Assembly (NCBI GenBank): GCA_013823325.1
Contig: PNLY01000031.1
Location: 1-52,687, forward strand
DNA from: Methylobacterium sp.
Lineage (GTDB): Bacteria; Pseudomonadota; Alphaproteobacteria; Rhizobiales; Beijerinckiaceae
Length of the DNA: 52,687 bases
Direction of reading: 5' to 3'
This document shows positions 41,087-48,908 of this stretch, piece after piece (position 1 is the stretch's first letter; every line of letters begins with the position of its first letter). A program made the translations under genes and the position numbers. A model generated the notes under the pieces. The model saw nothing but the letters and a program-made list of their open reading frames with translations, had not been told where the DNA came from and did no database searches.

Positions 41087-41961
41087 GAGAAACGCAAAGC
41101 GCGCGGCCCGACTTCGCCTTCCTGGCCCTGGCCAAGGACTGCGCCGCCACGATCCCGCATTTTCTGGAGCTGCTGCGAGCGCTGAGGCGCAGCGGCTCCG
41201 GCGTCGTCGCCTTCGTCGGCGAGAACGGCTCGCAGGACGGAACGCACGCGCTGCTCCAGCACGCCCAGTCGCGGGGCGAAATCAGCCTCGTCCCTACCGC
41301 GTTCATGGCGCGCGAGCCGGAGCGGCTCAGGCGGATGGCGCTCGGCCGGGAACGGCTCAAGAGCGAACTTGAAGCCTCGGGCCTCGCTCCCCGCTTTGTC
41401 TGCGTACTCGACATCGACAATGTCATCGCCGCGCCGCCCACGGTCCCGGCGCTGCTCGCCGCGGCTGCGAAACTCGATCGACCGGGCATCTTCGGGGTCT
41501 CGGCGAGCTCGCGCCCGCACTATTACGACCTCCTCGCCTACGAAGACGAGCAGCGATCCTTCGTGACGTTGCTCGACGAGCTTGCGATCAGTCGCTCGGG
41601 CATCGTGAAGTACTACCGCTTCTTCCGTTCGCGGATCTATCCGCACCAGCGTGCCCTCACGTCCGATCGCGAGATCAGCTGCGCTTCGACCTTCAACGGC
41701 CTGTGCCTCTACCGCGCCGACCTCTATCGCCTCGGCAGCTATCGTGAGGCCGGCCCCGCCATCTGCGAGCATCTAGCCTTCAACCGCCGACTAGCCGCCT
41801 TGACCGGGGGGGCTATGCTGATCGATCCCGGCTTGGTGCTGCGCACGCCGTCCGATCACGCCGAGCAGAGCTTCCTGCCCTTCGCCTGGAGGCGATTTCG
41901 CAAGCTGATCTCGCTGAGATTGCACCGGCAGGTTCACCGGCCGAATCTTCTCGCCAAGTGA
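41083..41961 (+). CDS. Glycosyltransferase resembling the CAP59/GT69 group
   Basis: Protein of 292 residues starting at GTG 41083, overlapping the methyltransferase stop. The segments LALAKDCAATIPHFLELL, GENGSQDGTHALL, VCVLDIDNVIAAPP (a DxD-like acidic motif) and TFNGLCLYRADLY resemble bacterial relatives of the cryptococcal CAP59/CMT1 mannosyltransferases. No membrane helix is seen, so it is a cytosolic or peripheral enzyme that extends the lipid-linked repeat, probably with an alpha-mannose-type sugar; the sugar is inferred from family resemblance only. It ends the plus-strand biosynthetic block before a long AT-rich gap. Confidence 0.78.
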   Translation: MRETQSARPDFAFLALAKDCAATIPHFLELLRALRRSGSGVVAFVGENGSQDGTHALLQHAQSRGEISLVPTAFMAREPERLRRMALGRERLKSELEASGLAPRFVCVLDIDNVIAAPPTVPALLAAAAKLDRPGIFGVSASSRPHYYDLLAYEDEQRSFVTLLDELAISRSGIVKYYRFFRSRIYPHQRALTSDREISCASTFNGLCLYRADLYRLGSYREAGPAICEHLAFNRRLAALTGGAMLIDPGLVLRTPSDHAEQSFLPFAWRRFRKLISLRLHRQVHRPNLLAK

Positions 41962-42924
41962 ATGCCGGAACCGAGCTGCGATCGACATCTTGACGGATGT
42001 GAACCATTGTCAACAATGACCTTAGGGCATGCCTAGATTTTCGTCACCCTTATGACTGCGCATCAAAGGCTCACGGAATCGGGAGCCGCGATCACGAATT
42101 TCTTACCTGGAGGATTTTCCGCCGCCGGTTGCCCAACCGAAGGAGATCAACCTCTTGCTCCTGAATAACAAACAATCGTTGCAATTTTAGCCAGCACTAT
42201 CAAAAGGTAAAAAATGCAACTTTTAACCGCGATAGACATACGCTAATATTTTGAATCTTTATCTAAAATTTAGATCTACAATTAAGATACATTTTCCCTA
42301 GAAAAATCTTCAAATTACCTGCGCAAGACGCGCCCTGAAGGCTCACACCCAAGCTCAGATCAATACCCGATATGCAACTTACGTTAGAATTCGCATCCCC
42401 CACAAGCCTTTTTGGACACCAGCGCTCATAATGAAGCAGACAAACCGTGATAATGTGCTATTATCGCAGGGTAGATATGGACTGTAAGCGGGAGGTCACG
42501 TTCGCTCCTCCCTATAACCGCCTTGCTCCTGCCAAGCCTGCAGCTGTTTTTCTTGCATGCTTGACATAGCGATCGGGGAGGTTTCGAGAATGGCCTACAT
42601 TGCCTCGAAGGCACAAAAAAAGACAGTTTTTTTGCCCATACTTTAATTGGGACCCATGCGAGATTTAAAACTCTCAATGCTGGGGCGGTTTTATTATCTA
42701 TCCTGAAACAAAAAATCTCTACAATAAACGCCTTTGGATTCAGATTTTTATGATCTGAAACAAACAACTCATTCAACAACAAAATACACTCACTTACGCC
42801 AGATGATCGCTCGGAACAACAACCGGGAGATCAAATGTCGTTCAAGCACTGAATTATCTGTGAACAAGCTGCCTGTGACCCGCTTTTGCCTAGTATAACC
42901 ATCAATTGAAGGAGTTGGACCAGC
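41962..42924. other. 963-base AT-rich intergenic region without a convincing gene
   Basis: The composition drops well below the rest of the window, most strongly at about 42170-42480. Visible elements are the palindrome CATTGTcaACAATG (42005-42018), TAGGGCATGCCTAGA (42023-42037), the inverted repeat ATCTAAAaTTTAGAT (42261-42275), TTCGAG/CTCGAA arms (42583-42588, 42604-42609) and an A7/T7 hairpin flanked by GGC/GCC (about 42610-42636). A 118-codon minus-strand frame at 42426-42782 has no coding character. The region probably holds promoters and possibly a small RNA; GAAGGAG at its end is the ribosome-binding site of the next gene. Confidence 0.6.
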
Positions 42925-43479
42925 GTGAACCCGTCCATCGCCGACAGCTCGCCGAATATCGGCGCGCTCGATATCGATTTCGACCATCAGGGCCTTTTCA
43001 GCACACTGGTCGCTGACCTGGCGGAACTGCTGGAAAGCATCGCGGGGGTCGAGGACGCGTGCGCCTATGTCAGCGGCATCGCTGCGCGCCTGGGCACAGA
43101 TATCGAGAAGCAGTACAAGTCGGCACTGGGCGTCCAGCATCTCAGTCGCGATCAGCTGATTGAAGTCCTGATCGATCTGAAGAATCGCGCTGGCGGGGCC
43201 TTCTCCGTCATCGAGCAAGACGAGGACCGGGTCGTGTTCGGCAACTGCTCGTGCCCGCTCGGGCGGGCAGCGGCGAACCATCCTTCACTCTGCATGGTGA
43301 CGTCGAACATCTTCGGGCGCCTGAGCGCCAACGCGATCGGTTACGCCGCAGTCGACCTGGAGGAGACGATCGCCAGGGGGGCTGCCCAATGTCGCGTGGT
43401 TCTGCATCTGAAGCGTACTGAGCCAGGTCCGGAGACGAGGGAATATTTCCGAGATGATGCATCTACAGCTTCGGCATGA
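42925..43479 (+). CDS. MetOD1-like (methanogen output domain 1) protein
   Basis: Soluble protein of 184 residues starting at GTG 42925 behind GAAGGAG. The C-terminal half has a Cys-bearing segment (FGNCSCPLG, then SLCMVTSNIFGRL) and a VDLEETIARGAAQCRVVLHL stretch. Together these match the MetOD1 output domain pattern found in signalling proteins of methanogens and alphaproteobacteria. Three or four clustered cysteines could bind a metal or sense redox state. The gene overlaps the histidine kinase gene by 26 bases, so the two are co-translated, and it is probably an input or accessory protein for that kinase. The assignment rests on motif memory; function is unknown. Confidence 0.7.
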   Translation: MNPSIADSSPNIGALDIDFDHQGLFSTLVADLAELLESIAGVEDACAYVSGIAARLGTDIEKQYKSALGVQHLSRDQLIEVLIDLKNRAGGAFSVIEQDEDRVVFGNCSCPLGRAAANHPSLCMVTSNIFGRLSANAIGYAAVDLEETIARGAAQCRVVLHLKRTEPGPETREYFRDDASTASA

Positions 43480-44635
43480 GCCGGATCTAGAGACCTATCT
43501 CGAGCCATCAATGATCGCCCTGAGCGATGGCAGCATCCGTGCGCTCAACCGCGCCGCAAGCCAGTTGCTCGCCCCTGGACACGCGGGCACATCGCTGCTC
43601 GATCTCTGCACGAGCCGGGGCGAGGCCTTGCAGAGCTATCTTCTTGCCTGCTCGGGTTCGCGCCAGCCCCTGGTCGAGAGGGTCGGTTTCGGCGGCCCCC
43701 ATGGCACGAACGACTATCGCTGCTTTGGCAATGTCCTGGTCCCACGGCGCAAGAACCAGCCGGCCACGCTTTTGCTCCGTCTGTTTCCCTTGCTCGACGC
43801 ACGCTTCTCGGCCGCCGCGGAGCGGATGAGGCGCCTGACCGCCGAGCGGCAGCGTCGCCTCGCCCTGCAGCAATTCGACGAACTGCGCTGCGACCGCGTC
43901 CGGCTGGTGGAACAATACTGCTTCGTCGCCGAAGCACTGCGCGTCGTGGAGGCACGAACGCACCAACTCCAGGATGAGCTCAACCATATCCGAGCCGACG
44001 AGCGCGAGCGCATCGCGCGCGACCTGCACGACCATGCCGGGCAAGAGATGGCCCAAGTGCTCGCGGAGCTGAGAGTGTTGCAGGAGAGCACGAAAGGACC
44101 GGCGAGAAGGCGCCTCGACGAGATCGTCGCGCATGTCGCCGGCGTCGGGCGCAAGATCCACCATGCCGTCGTCAGTGGCCGGCCACGTGTCGTCGAAGAG
44201 CTCGGCTTCAGGCGAGCCATCGAGACCATGGCGGCCTCCTTCGCGGCGGATGGGCGGCTCGATCTCTCCTTCCGAAAGAAGGGGATCGAGCCCGAACGGA
44301 TGCCGCCTGCCATCGAAGACGCTCTCTATCGGGTGGCGCAGGAAGCACTGACGAACGCCCTCAAGCACGCGCTCGGCGCACGCAAGCTCGACGTCACGCT
44401 GGATTACGCAACCACGTCGGTCTCGCTCACGATCGCTGACGACGGCATCGGCCTCTCATCCGAGGCCGAGCAGGCGGGAAGCGGCCCCTGCCCCGGCATC
44501 GGCCTTCACGGCATGCGCCAGCGCATGGACGATATCGGCGGGACGCTGGAGATCCGACCACGCTACCGCAAGGGCACGGTCGTCAGCGCCACTGCTCCCC
44601 TGAGCAACGCATCGCCGCGGAGCGTTGCCTCGTGA
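43454..44635 (+). CDS. Soluble histidine kinase, HisKA_3/NarX-DesK type
   Basis: Kinase of 393 residues without membrane helices. Residues about 15-105 look like a PAS-type sensor (SMIALSDGSIRALNRAASQL), a coiled coil follows, and the dimerisation/phosphoacceptor box reads ERERIARDLHDHAGQEMAQ, with His192. The ATPase domain has ALYRVAQEALTNALKHA (N box), ADDGIGL (G1) and GIGLHGMRQRMDDIGGTLEI (G2). HisKA_3 kinases pair with NarL/FixJ response regulators, and one follows at once with a GTGA overlap. Its input is probably cytoplasmic and may come from the overlapping MetOD1-like protein. It is likely to govern the EPS locus, but no direct target is shown. Confidence 0.93.
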   Translation: MMHLQLRHEPDLETYLEPSMIALSDGSIRALNRAASQLLAPGHAGTSLLDLCTSRGEALQSYLLACSGSRQPLVERVGFGGPHGTNDYRCFGNVLVPRRKNQPATLLLRLFPLLDARFSAAAERMRRLTAERQRRLALQQFDELRCDRVRLVEQYCFVAEALRVVEARTHQLQDELNHIRADERERIARDLHDHAGQEMAQVLAELRVLQESTKGPARRRLDEIVAHVAGVGRKIHHAVVSGRPRVVEELGFRRAIETMAASFAADGRLDLSFRKKGIEPERMPPAIEDALYRVAQEALTNALKHALGARKLDVTLDYATTSVSLTIADDGIGLSSEAEQAGSGPCPGIGLHGMRQRMDDIGGTLEIRPRYRKGTVVSATAPLSNASPRSVAS

Positions 44636-45291
44636 CGGCGCGGATCATCCTGGTCGACGATCACCCGGTCGTGCTGGCAGGCCTCAAGTCCCTGGTGCTC
44701 GGCCTGCCTGATTTCGACCTGGTGGGGCTGGCGAGCTGCGCGGCGGAAGCGCTCGTGCTCGTCCGTGGCCAGCGACCCGACCTTGCCGTCTTCGACATGG
44801 GGCTTCCTGGCATGAGCGGCCTGACGCTGGCCGAACGCGTCCTGGAAGAGCTGCCCGACATCCGGATCGTGATGCTGACCCATTACGAGGAGCCGAGCTA
44901 CGTCCAGAAGGCGCTGCGGACCGGCATTCGCGGCTACGTCCTCAAGGCATCGGCGGGCGAGAAGGTCGAGCAGGCGCTGAGGACGGTCCTGAGCGGCGGG
45001 GTCTATATCGATTCCGATCTGGAGGACTTCCGCTCGGAATGGATCCGCAAGCTGTGTCCGACGGCCGGCGTGGGGACGGCGACCGCGAACGACACGCTGA
45101 CCTACCGCGAGATGCAGGTCCTGCGCCTGGCCGCGGTGGGCCACTCCAACAAGGAGATCGCCCGACGCATCGGCCTCGGCATAAAATCGGTCGAGACCTA
45201 TCGATACAGGGCCTGCAAGAAGCTGATGCTGCACTCCCGTCTCGACATCATCAGATATGGCGCCAGCCATGGCTGGATTCTCGACGTCTGA
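44632..45291 (+). CDS. NarL/FixJ family response regulator (cognate of the adjacent kinase)
   Basis: Two-domain regulator of 219 residues starting at GTG 44632, which overlaps the kinase stop. The receiver is canonical: DDHPV acidic pair, phosphoacceptor Asp55 in AVFDMGLPG, Thr in MLTHYEE and Lys in GYVLKAS. The LuxR-type helix-turn-helix follows (LTYREMQVLRLAAVGHSNKE, then IKSVETYRYRACKKL). Its intact phosphorylation site contrasts with the two paralogous regulators downstream. It most likely receives phosphate from the HisKA_3 kinase and activates or represses EPS genes. Confidence 0.94.
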   Translation: MTARIILVDDHPVVLAGLKSLVLGLPDFDLVGLASCAAEALVLVRGQRPDLAVFDMGLPGMSGLTLAERVLEELPDIRIVMLTHYEEPSYVQKALRTGIRGYVLKASAGEKVEQALRTVLSGGVYIDSDLEDFRSEWIRKLCPTAGVGTATANDTLTYREMQVLRLAAVGHSNKEIARRIGLGIKSVETYRYRACKKLMLHSRLDIIRYGASHGWILDV

Positions 45292-45550
45292 CGGCCGTGA
45301 CTAAGCCGTTGGCGCGCTGAACTGCCGGAGCTGCTCCTGTGCGGAGTACTCAGCTTGGCGTGACTGGAACAATAATGGCCACAGGCCCCGCGACGGCATC
45401 TCCGGAAGAGCGTCGCGACTTGCCGGGCCGTTCCCGCTACCAAAGTGCCCGGGGATAAGAGCCTGCGCTCGGGACCCGCCAGTGACGGGCGGGACCCGGC
45501 ATCACGGTCGCATCTCCCACCGAAAAGGCGACCAGAGCGGCGGCACGACC

Positions 45551-46231
45551 ATGGCAAGGATCCTCGTTGCCGACGAACATGCGCTCTACCGCACGGGCCT
45601 GCGTACGATCCTGCACGCTGCCTTACCGGAGGCCGAGCTTCTCGAAGCCGAGGACTTCGACGGCCTGATGCGCAACCTGATGGAGGAACAGCCGATCCAT
45701 CTCGTGCTGGTCAGCCTCGGCCTGACGGGCTCTACCGATCCGCAGGTCATCTGGGATTTCAAGCGCGCCTCGGCGACGACACGCTATGTCGTCATCTCGA
45801 GCAACGGCACCTTCGATCAGGTCCTCCACTACATCGCGGAGGGGTTCCACGGCTTCATCTCGAAGCTGCAGAGGGACGACGAGATCATCGAGGCGGTCCA
45901 GGAGGTCCTGGCCGGCCGCCTGGCAGTTCCACGCGGCCTTACTCCTTTCGGCTCCGCGGCCGAAGCCTACCGTCCCCGCGAGGCGCCGCAGCGCCGGCTC
46001 GGCTCGCAGCAGGATCCCTTCGGACTGACGCGCCGGCAACGCGATGTCCTGACGCTGCTGGCGGACGGGCTCTCGAACCGGGAGATCGCCCAGGCGCTCC
46101 ACATCGCGGAGCCGACGGCGAAGATCCATGTCTCCGCGCTGATGCGGACGCTCAACGTCCGCAATCGCACCGAGGCGGCCGTGCTCGCCAAGGATCTGAT
46201 CCGCATCCTCAAGACCGACCAGGCCGGCTGA
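45551..46231 (+). CDS. LuxR-type response regulator with receiver lacking the phosphoacceptor Asp
   Basis: Regulator of 226 residues. I chose the ATG at 45551 (MARILVADEHALYRTGL) over an upstream in-frame start because the receiver fold begins there. The phosphoacceptor position is Ser55 (LVLVSLGLTG, where a typical receiver has LLDLxLPG), and the second N-terminal acid is Glu. The Lys in GFISKLQ is kept. The output domain is a normal LuxR helix-turn-helix (LTRRQRDVLTLLADGLSNRE and EPTAKIHVSALMRTLNVRNR). It is therefore a pseudo-receiver regulator, perhaps constitutive or controlled by ligand or partner binding. It is an orphan, 259 bases after the first regulator; that gap shows no other feature. 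Confidence 0.9.
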   Translation: MARILVADEHALYRTGLRTILHAALPEAELLEAEDFDGLMRNLMEEQPIHLVLVSLGLTGSTDPQVIWDFKRASATTRYVVISSNGTFDQVLHYIAEGFHGFISKLQRDDEIIEAVQEVLAGRLAVPRGLTPFGSAAEAYRPREAPQRRLGSQQDPFGLTRRQRDVLTLLADGLSNREIAQALHIAEPTAKIHVSALMRTLNVRNRTEAAVLAKDLIRILKTDQAG

Positions 46232-46605
46232 AGCGGCCCCCGCGGACGGCGGCGGAGTCCCGGCCACTTACTCTACGACAACCTGAAGACAAGCTCGATC
46301 CGACCTGCATGCTAGGCGGGTGGAACTGGACGCTTTGTCGCAGGTCTCGTGTAAGGCTTTTCCTGACGGGATCGTATTTTTCCTGACAAGACGACTACAT
46401 CCGAATGAACTAATTATTAACGATGACATTCTGGGTGCTCGCACCCGTTGGTGTCATCTTGTGGCCGTATCGGATTAGTCGCTGCCTGCTTCATCTCGGA
46501 ATTTCTCAACAGCACAACGGAATACCTCCGCTGATGCGGCCGGGGCGATATGCGCCTCGTCGCTTCCGCTACCCTAGTTTTGTGTCGAGTAAGAGGGAAG
46601 TACCG
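46232..46605 (+). promoter_or_regulatory. Regulatory region upstream of the third response regulator
   Basis: This 374-base gap is AT-rich in its middle. It holds two direct copies of TTTTCCTGAC at 46358-46367 and 46378-46387, exactly 20 bases apart, and then the 16-bp element ATCCGAATGAACTAAT at 46399-46414. CGGATTAGTC, near 46470, also occurs in the beta-helix promoter region at 12525-12534. The spacing of about two helical turns fits side-by-side binding of a dimeric regulator. An upstream in-frame ATG at 46423 exists, but the encoded stretch has no family match. Confidence 0.55.
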
Positions 46606-47358
46606 ATGCCAGACATCATCGAGACCGCCGTACTGAGCGACAACGCGCTTCTTCGGGAAGGCATTACCAAGTTGTTGGATGGTGCCCGTTTCCACGTCAG
46701 CCAGAGAACAACAAGCCTCGACCTTCAGCGATACGACAGCGGCCAGCAAGCACCCGATCTTTTCATCATCGTGATCGACGATACGTCGTGCTCGATCGTC
46801 GGCGACATCAAGCGGCAATTCAAGAGCGCCAAGATCGTCGCGCTCGCCTTGCGCGGCAGCCGGGAGTTGATGCACCGTGCCATGCAGCTTGGCGCGGTCG
46901 GTTATCTCGTCGAATCGGTATCCGCACAGGATCTCATCACCTCGCTGGAAGTCGTCATCGCCAACGGCGCGGTATTTCCGCCCGAACTTCTGTCGCAGCT
47001 CTCCGAGGTCGCAGTGGAGCCGCAGCGCTTGCTGCAGGGCGTGCAGCGCCGGGCCGACGGGTCACCGTTCCAGGGGCTTTCGGCCCGCGAGGTCAGCATC
47101 CTGGAAGGGCTGATGCTCGGCGAATCCAACAAGGTGATCGCGCGTAAGCTGGAGATCGCCGAAGCCACCGTGAAGGTCCACGTCAAGGCGATCCTGCGGA
47201 AGGTTCGGGTCCGGAACCGCACCCAGGCGGCGATGTGGGCCATGCAGAACGCCGTGACCCGGATTCCGGTGGTCGAGGAGCCCGATGTCGTAGAGGACGC
47301 ACCGCTGCCGATGATCCCGGCGAGGCCGGACATGGCGATCGCCTCCCGGCACGTCTGA
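46606..47358 (+). CDS. LuxR-type response regulator with divergent receiver
   Basis: Regulator of 250 residues; ATG 46606 follows AAGAGGGAAG. The receiver is divergent: a single acid (SDNALLREG) replaces the acidic pair. Asp58 or Asp59 in IIVIDDTSCS may be the phosphoacceptor, and the conserved Lys is missing (GYLVESVS). The LuxR helix-turn-helix is normal (LSAREVSILEGLMLGESNKV and EATVKVHVKAILRKVRVRNR). About 45 residues of Pro-rich tail follow. It lies behind a complex promoter that shares a 16-bp element with the secreted beta-helix gene, so it may regulate itself and that gene. It precedes a GT2 glycosyltransferase by 31 bases and is probably co-transcribed with it. Confidence 0.9.
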   Translation: MPDIIETAVLSDNALLREGITKLLDGARFHVSQRTTSLDLQRYDSGQQAPDLFIIVIDDTSCSIVGDIKRQFKSAKIVALALRGSRELMHRAMQLGAVGYLVESVSAQDLITSLEVVIANGAVFPPELLSQLSEVAVEPQRLLQGVQRRADGSPFQGLSAREVSILEGLMLGESNKVIARKLEIAEATVKVHVKAILRKVRVRNRTQAAMWAMQNAVTRIPVVEEPDVVEDAPLPMIPARPDMAIASRHV

Positions 47359-47389
47359 CCGAATCGGCTCCAGCAGCGGAAGTGCGCCA

Positions 47390-48202
47390 ATGATCGTGAC
47401 AATCGTGACCCCGACGCTGAACGCCGTCGATTATCTCAAGGAATGCATCGAGTCCGCGCGCCGCAATGCGACGCGCGGGATCGAGATCGAGCACGTCATC
47501 GTCGATGGCGGCAGCACCGACGGCACCGTCGAGCTCGCACGGAGCTATGGGCTGAAGGTGATGCAGGGCAAGGACAGCGGCATCTTCGACGCCATCAACA
47601 AAGGCTCCTTCAATTCGTCAGGCGAGTTGCTGGGCTTTCTGGGCGCCGACGACGTCATGCTTCCGGGCGCTGCAGCGGCTGTCGTCGACGCCTACCGAAA
47701 GAGCCGCCGGCGCTGGGTGGTCGGCGCAATCCGCTGGATCGATTCGAGCGGGCACGGCCTCGGCGGGCTCGCGGCGCCCCCGAACTGGATGACGCCGGCC
47801 ATGCTCGTCTGCCTGGGCTGGAACCCGATCATGCATATGGCAACCTATTTCTCGCGGAGCTTCTTCGAGGAATTGGGCGGGTTCGACATCGCCTACCGGG
47901 ACGCCGGCGACTACGACATGTTCTGTCGCGCCCTGAAAAAGGAGCCCTATGGCCGGATCGCCCAGCCGATCGCCTGCTTTCGACGGACGGGCGTCAACAA
48001 CAGCGCGATCCATGGCAGCCGCACCGCCGCCGAATGCGCGAGGATCTATGCGCAGCACGGGCCTTCATCGCAGGCGGAGCGCCTGTTCTGGCGGGTCCTG
48101 CTGAAGGCCTATTTCAATCTCGGCAACCCCGACTGGCTGCTGTCGAAGATGGCGGACACGACACGCACGACGCTGAAGCTTCAGCCGAAGGCGCATTTCT
48201 GA
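47390..48202 (+). CDS. GT2 family glycosyltransferase
   Basis: Glycosyltransferase of 270 residues with a GT-A fold. Family motifs are TIVTPTLNAVDYLKECIESA at the start, VIVDGGSTDGTVELA, GKDSGIFDAINKG and GFLGADDVMLPGA (DxD-type metal site, here ADD). A late GGFDIAYRDAGDYDMFCRAL carries the acceptor-side acidic residues (the ED/GDYD motif). It matches WcaA/WcaE-like enzymes that extend EPS repeats in the cytoplasm. It belongs to the EPS set although it lies beyond the regulators. Confidence 0.93.
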   Translation: MIVTIVTPTLNAVDYLKECIESARRNATRGIEIEHVIVDGGSTDGTVELARSYGLKVMQGKDSGIFDAINKGSFNSSGELLGFLGADDVMLPGAAAAVVDAYRKSRRRWVVGAIRWIDSSGHGLGGLAAPPNWMTPAMLVCLGWNPIMHMATYFSRSFFEELGGFDIAYRDAGDYDMFCRALKKEPYGRIAQPIACFRRTGVNNSAIHGSRTAAECARIYAQHGPSSQAERLFWRVLLKAYFNLGNPDWLLSKMADTTRTTLKLQPKAHF

Positions 48203-48290
48203 TCCGCCCGACCGGCGGCGAGCCCGCCATGGCAATCGGCGTCCCGGCGAGCAGAGCCAGTCGGGGCGCAGATTTTCGAGTGCTGAAGCA

Positions 48291-48518
48291 TCAGCGCGCG
48301 ATGGACAGGAATTCGCGTTTGCCGGGACAAGGCTTCAGGCACGCTAGCACCGGCACCAAGACACAGACGGCGACCGGCCAGATGGCGCTGACGAGGGCGA
48401 TGATGAGAACGTCTCTGGTGGCGAGCCGGTTGCGCTCGGCTTCGAAAACCGAATTGAGCGCGACAAGGCTCGCGATTACCAGATGGACCGCCGTGAGGAT
48501 GACGAGCGCGATGACCAT
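48291..48518 (-). CDS. Small two-helix membrane protein, unknown function
   Basis: Protein of 75 residues with two hydrophobic segments (VIALVILTAVHLVIASLVAL and VLIIALVSAIWPVAVCVLVP) separated by a charged loop (EAERNRLATRD). A GAGAGG-type ribosome-binding site lies about eight bases before the ATG at 48518. No family is recognised. It is convergent with the GT2 gene. Confidence 0.5.
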   Translation of the reverse strand: MVIALVILTAVHLVIASLVALNSVFEAERNRLATRDVLIIALVSAIWPVAVCVLVPVLACLKPCPGKREFLSIAR

Positions 48519-48761
48519 CTGAACCGCCTCTCGGCGAATGGCTTCTGCGTCTCACGCTAGCGCCGGCGGCCGCCTCGGCAACCAGGCAGAAAGCTATCCC
48601 CGCCCACCCTTCGGGATTACCGCTTTGGATCGGGCGCGACATTGCGGCTGATCTAAGCCGCAATAGGCGCGGGGGATCTTGCCGCTCTTCGGGTCGATCT
48701 CGATCGTGACGCGCTCCTGTCGGAACTCCTGCGTCACTCCGTTCCAGGCGCCGGATCCCTC

Positions 48762-48908
48762 TCAATCGGGGATGCAGGTCTTCTTCGCCGCCTCCCAGCG
48801 GCCGTCCTGGCAGGGCACGTCGGCGAAGCCCGAGAGGACCAGAACGGCGAGCAGCACGGCCAGGCCGCCCAATCCGGCGACGATCGCAACAATGACGAGA
48901 CGTCTCAC
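48762..48908 (-). CDS. Small membrane-anchored protein, possibly truncated by an in-frame TGA
   Basis: A GTG at 48908-48906 overlaps the acetyltransferase stop as GTGA. It encodes 48 residues: one membrane helix (VAIVAGLGGLAVLLAVLVL) and a short exported tail with two cysteines (VPCQDGRWEAAKKTCIPD). After the TGA at 48764-48762 the same frame stays open to a TAG at 48594 and reads like real protein (TQEFRQERVTIEID, KSGKIPRAYCGL). The gene may therefore be a nonsense-truncated form of a ~103-residue protein. The family is unknown. Confidence 0.5.
   Translation of the reverse strand: MRRLVIVAIVAGLGGLAVLLAVLVLSGFADVPCQDGRWEAAKKTCIPD

Noticed and set aside
42426..42782. 118-codon minus-strand frame in the AT-rich gap
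   Set aside because: No family resemblance, codon use unlike the neighbours, no good ribosome-binding site, and hairpins and A/T tracts within it; more likely non-coding.
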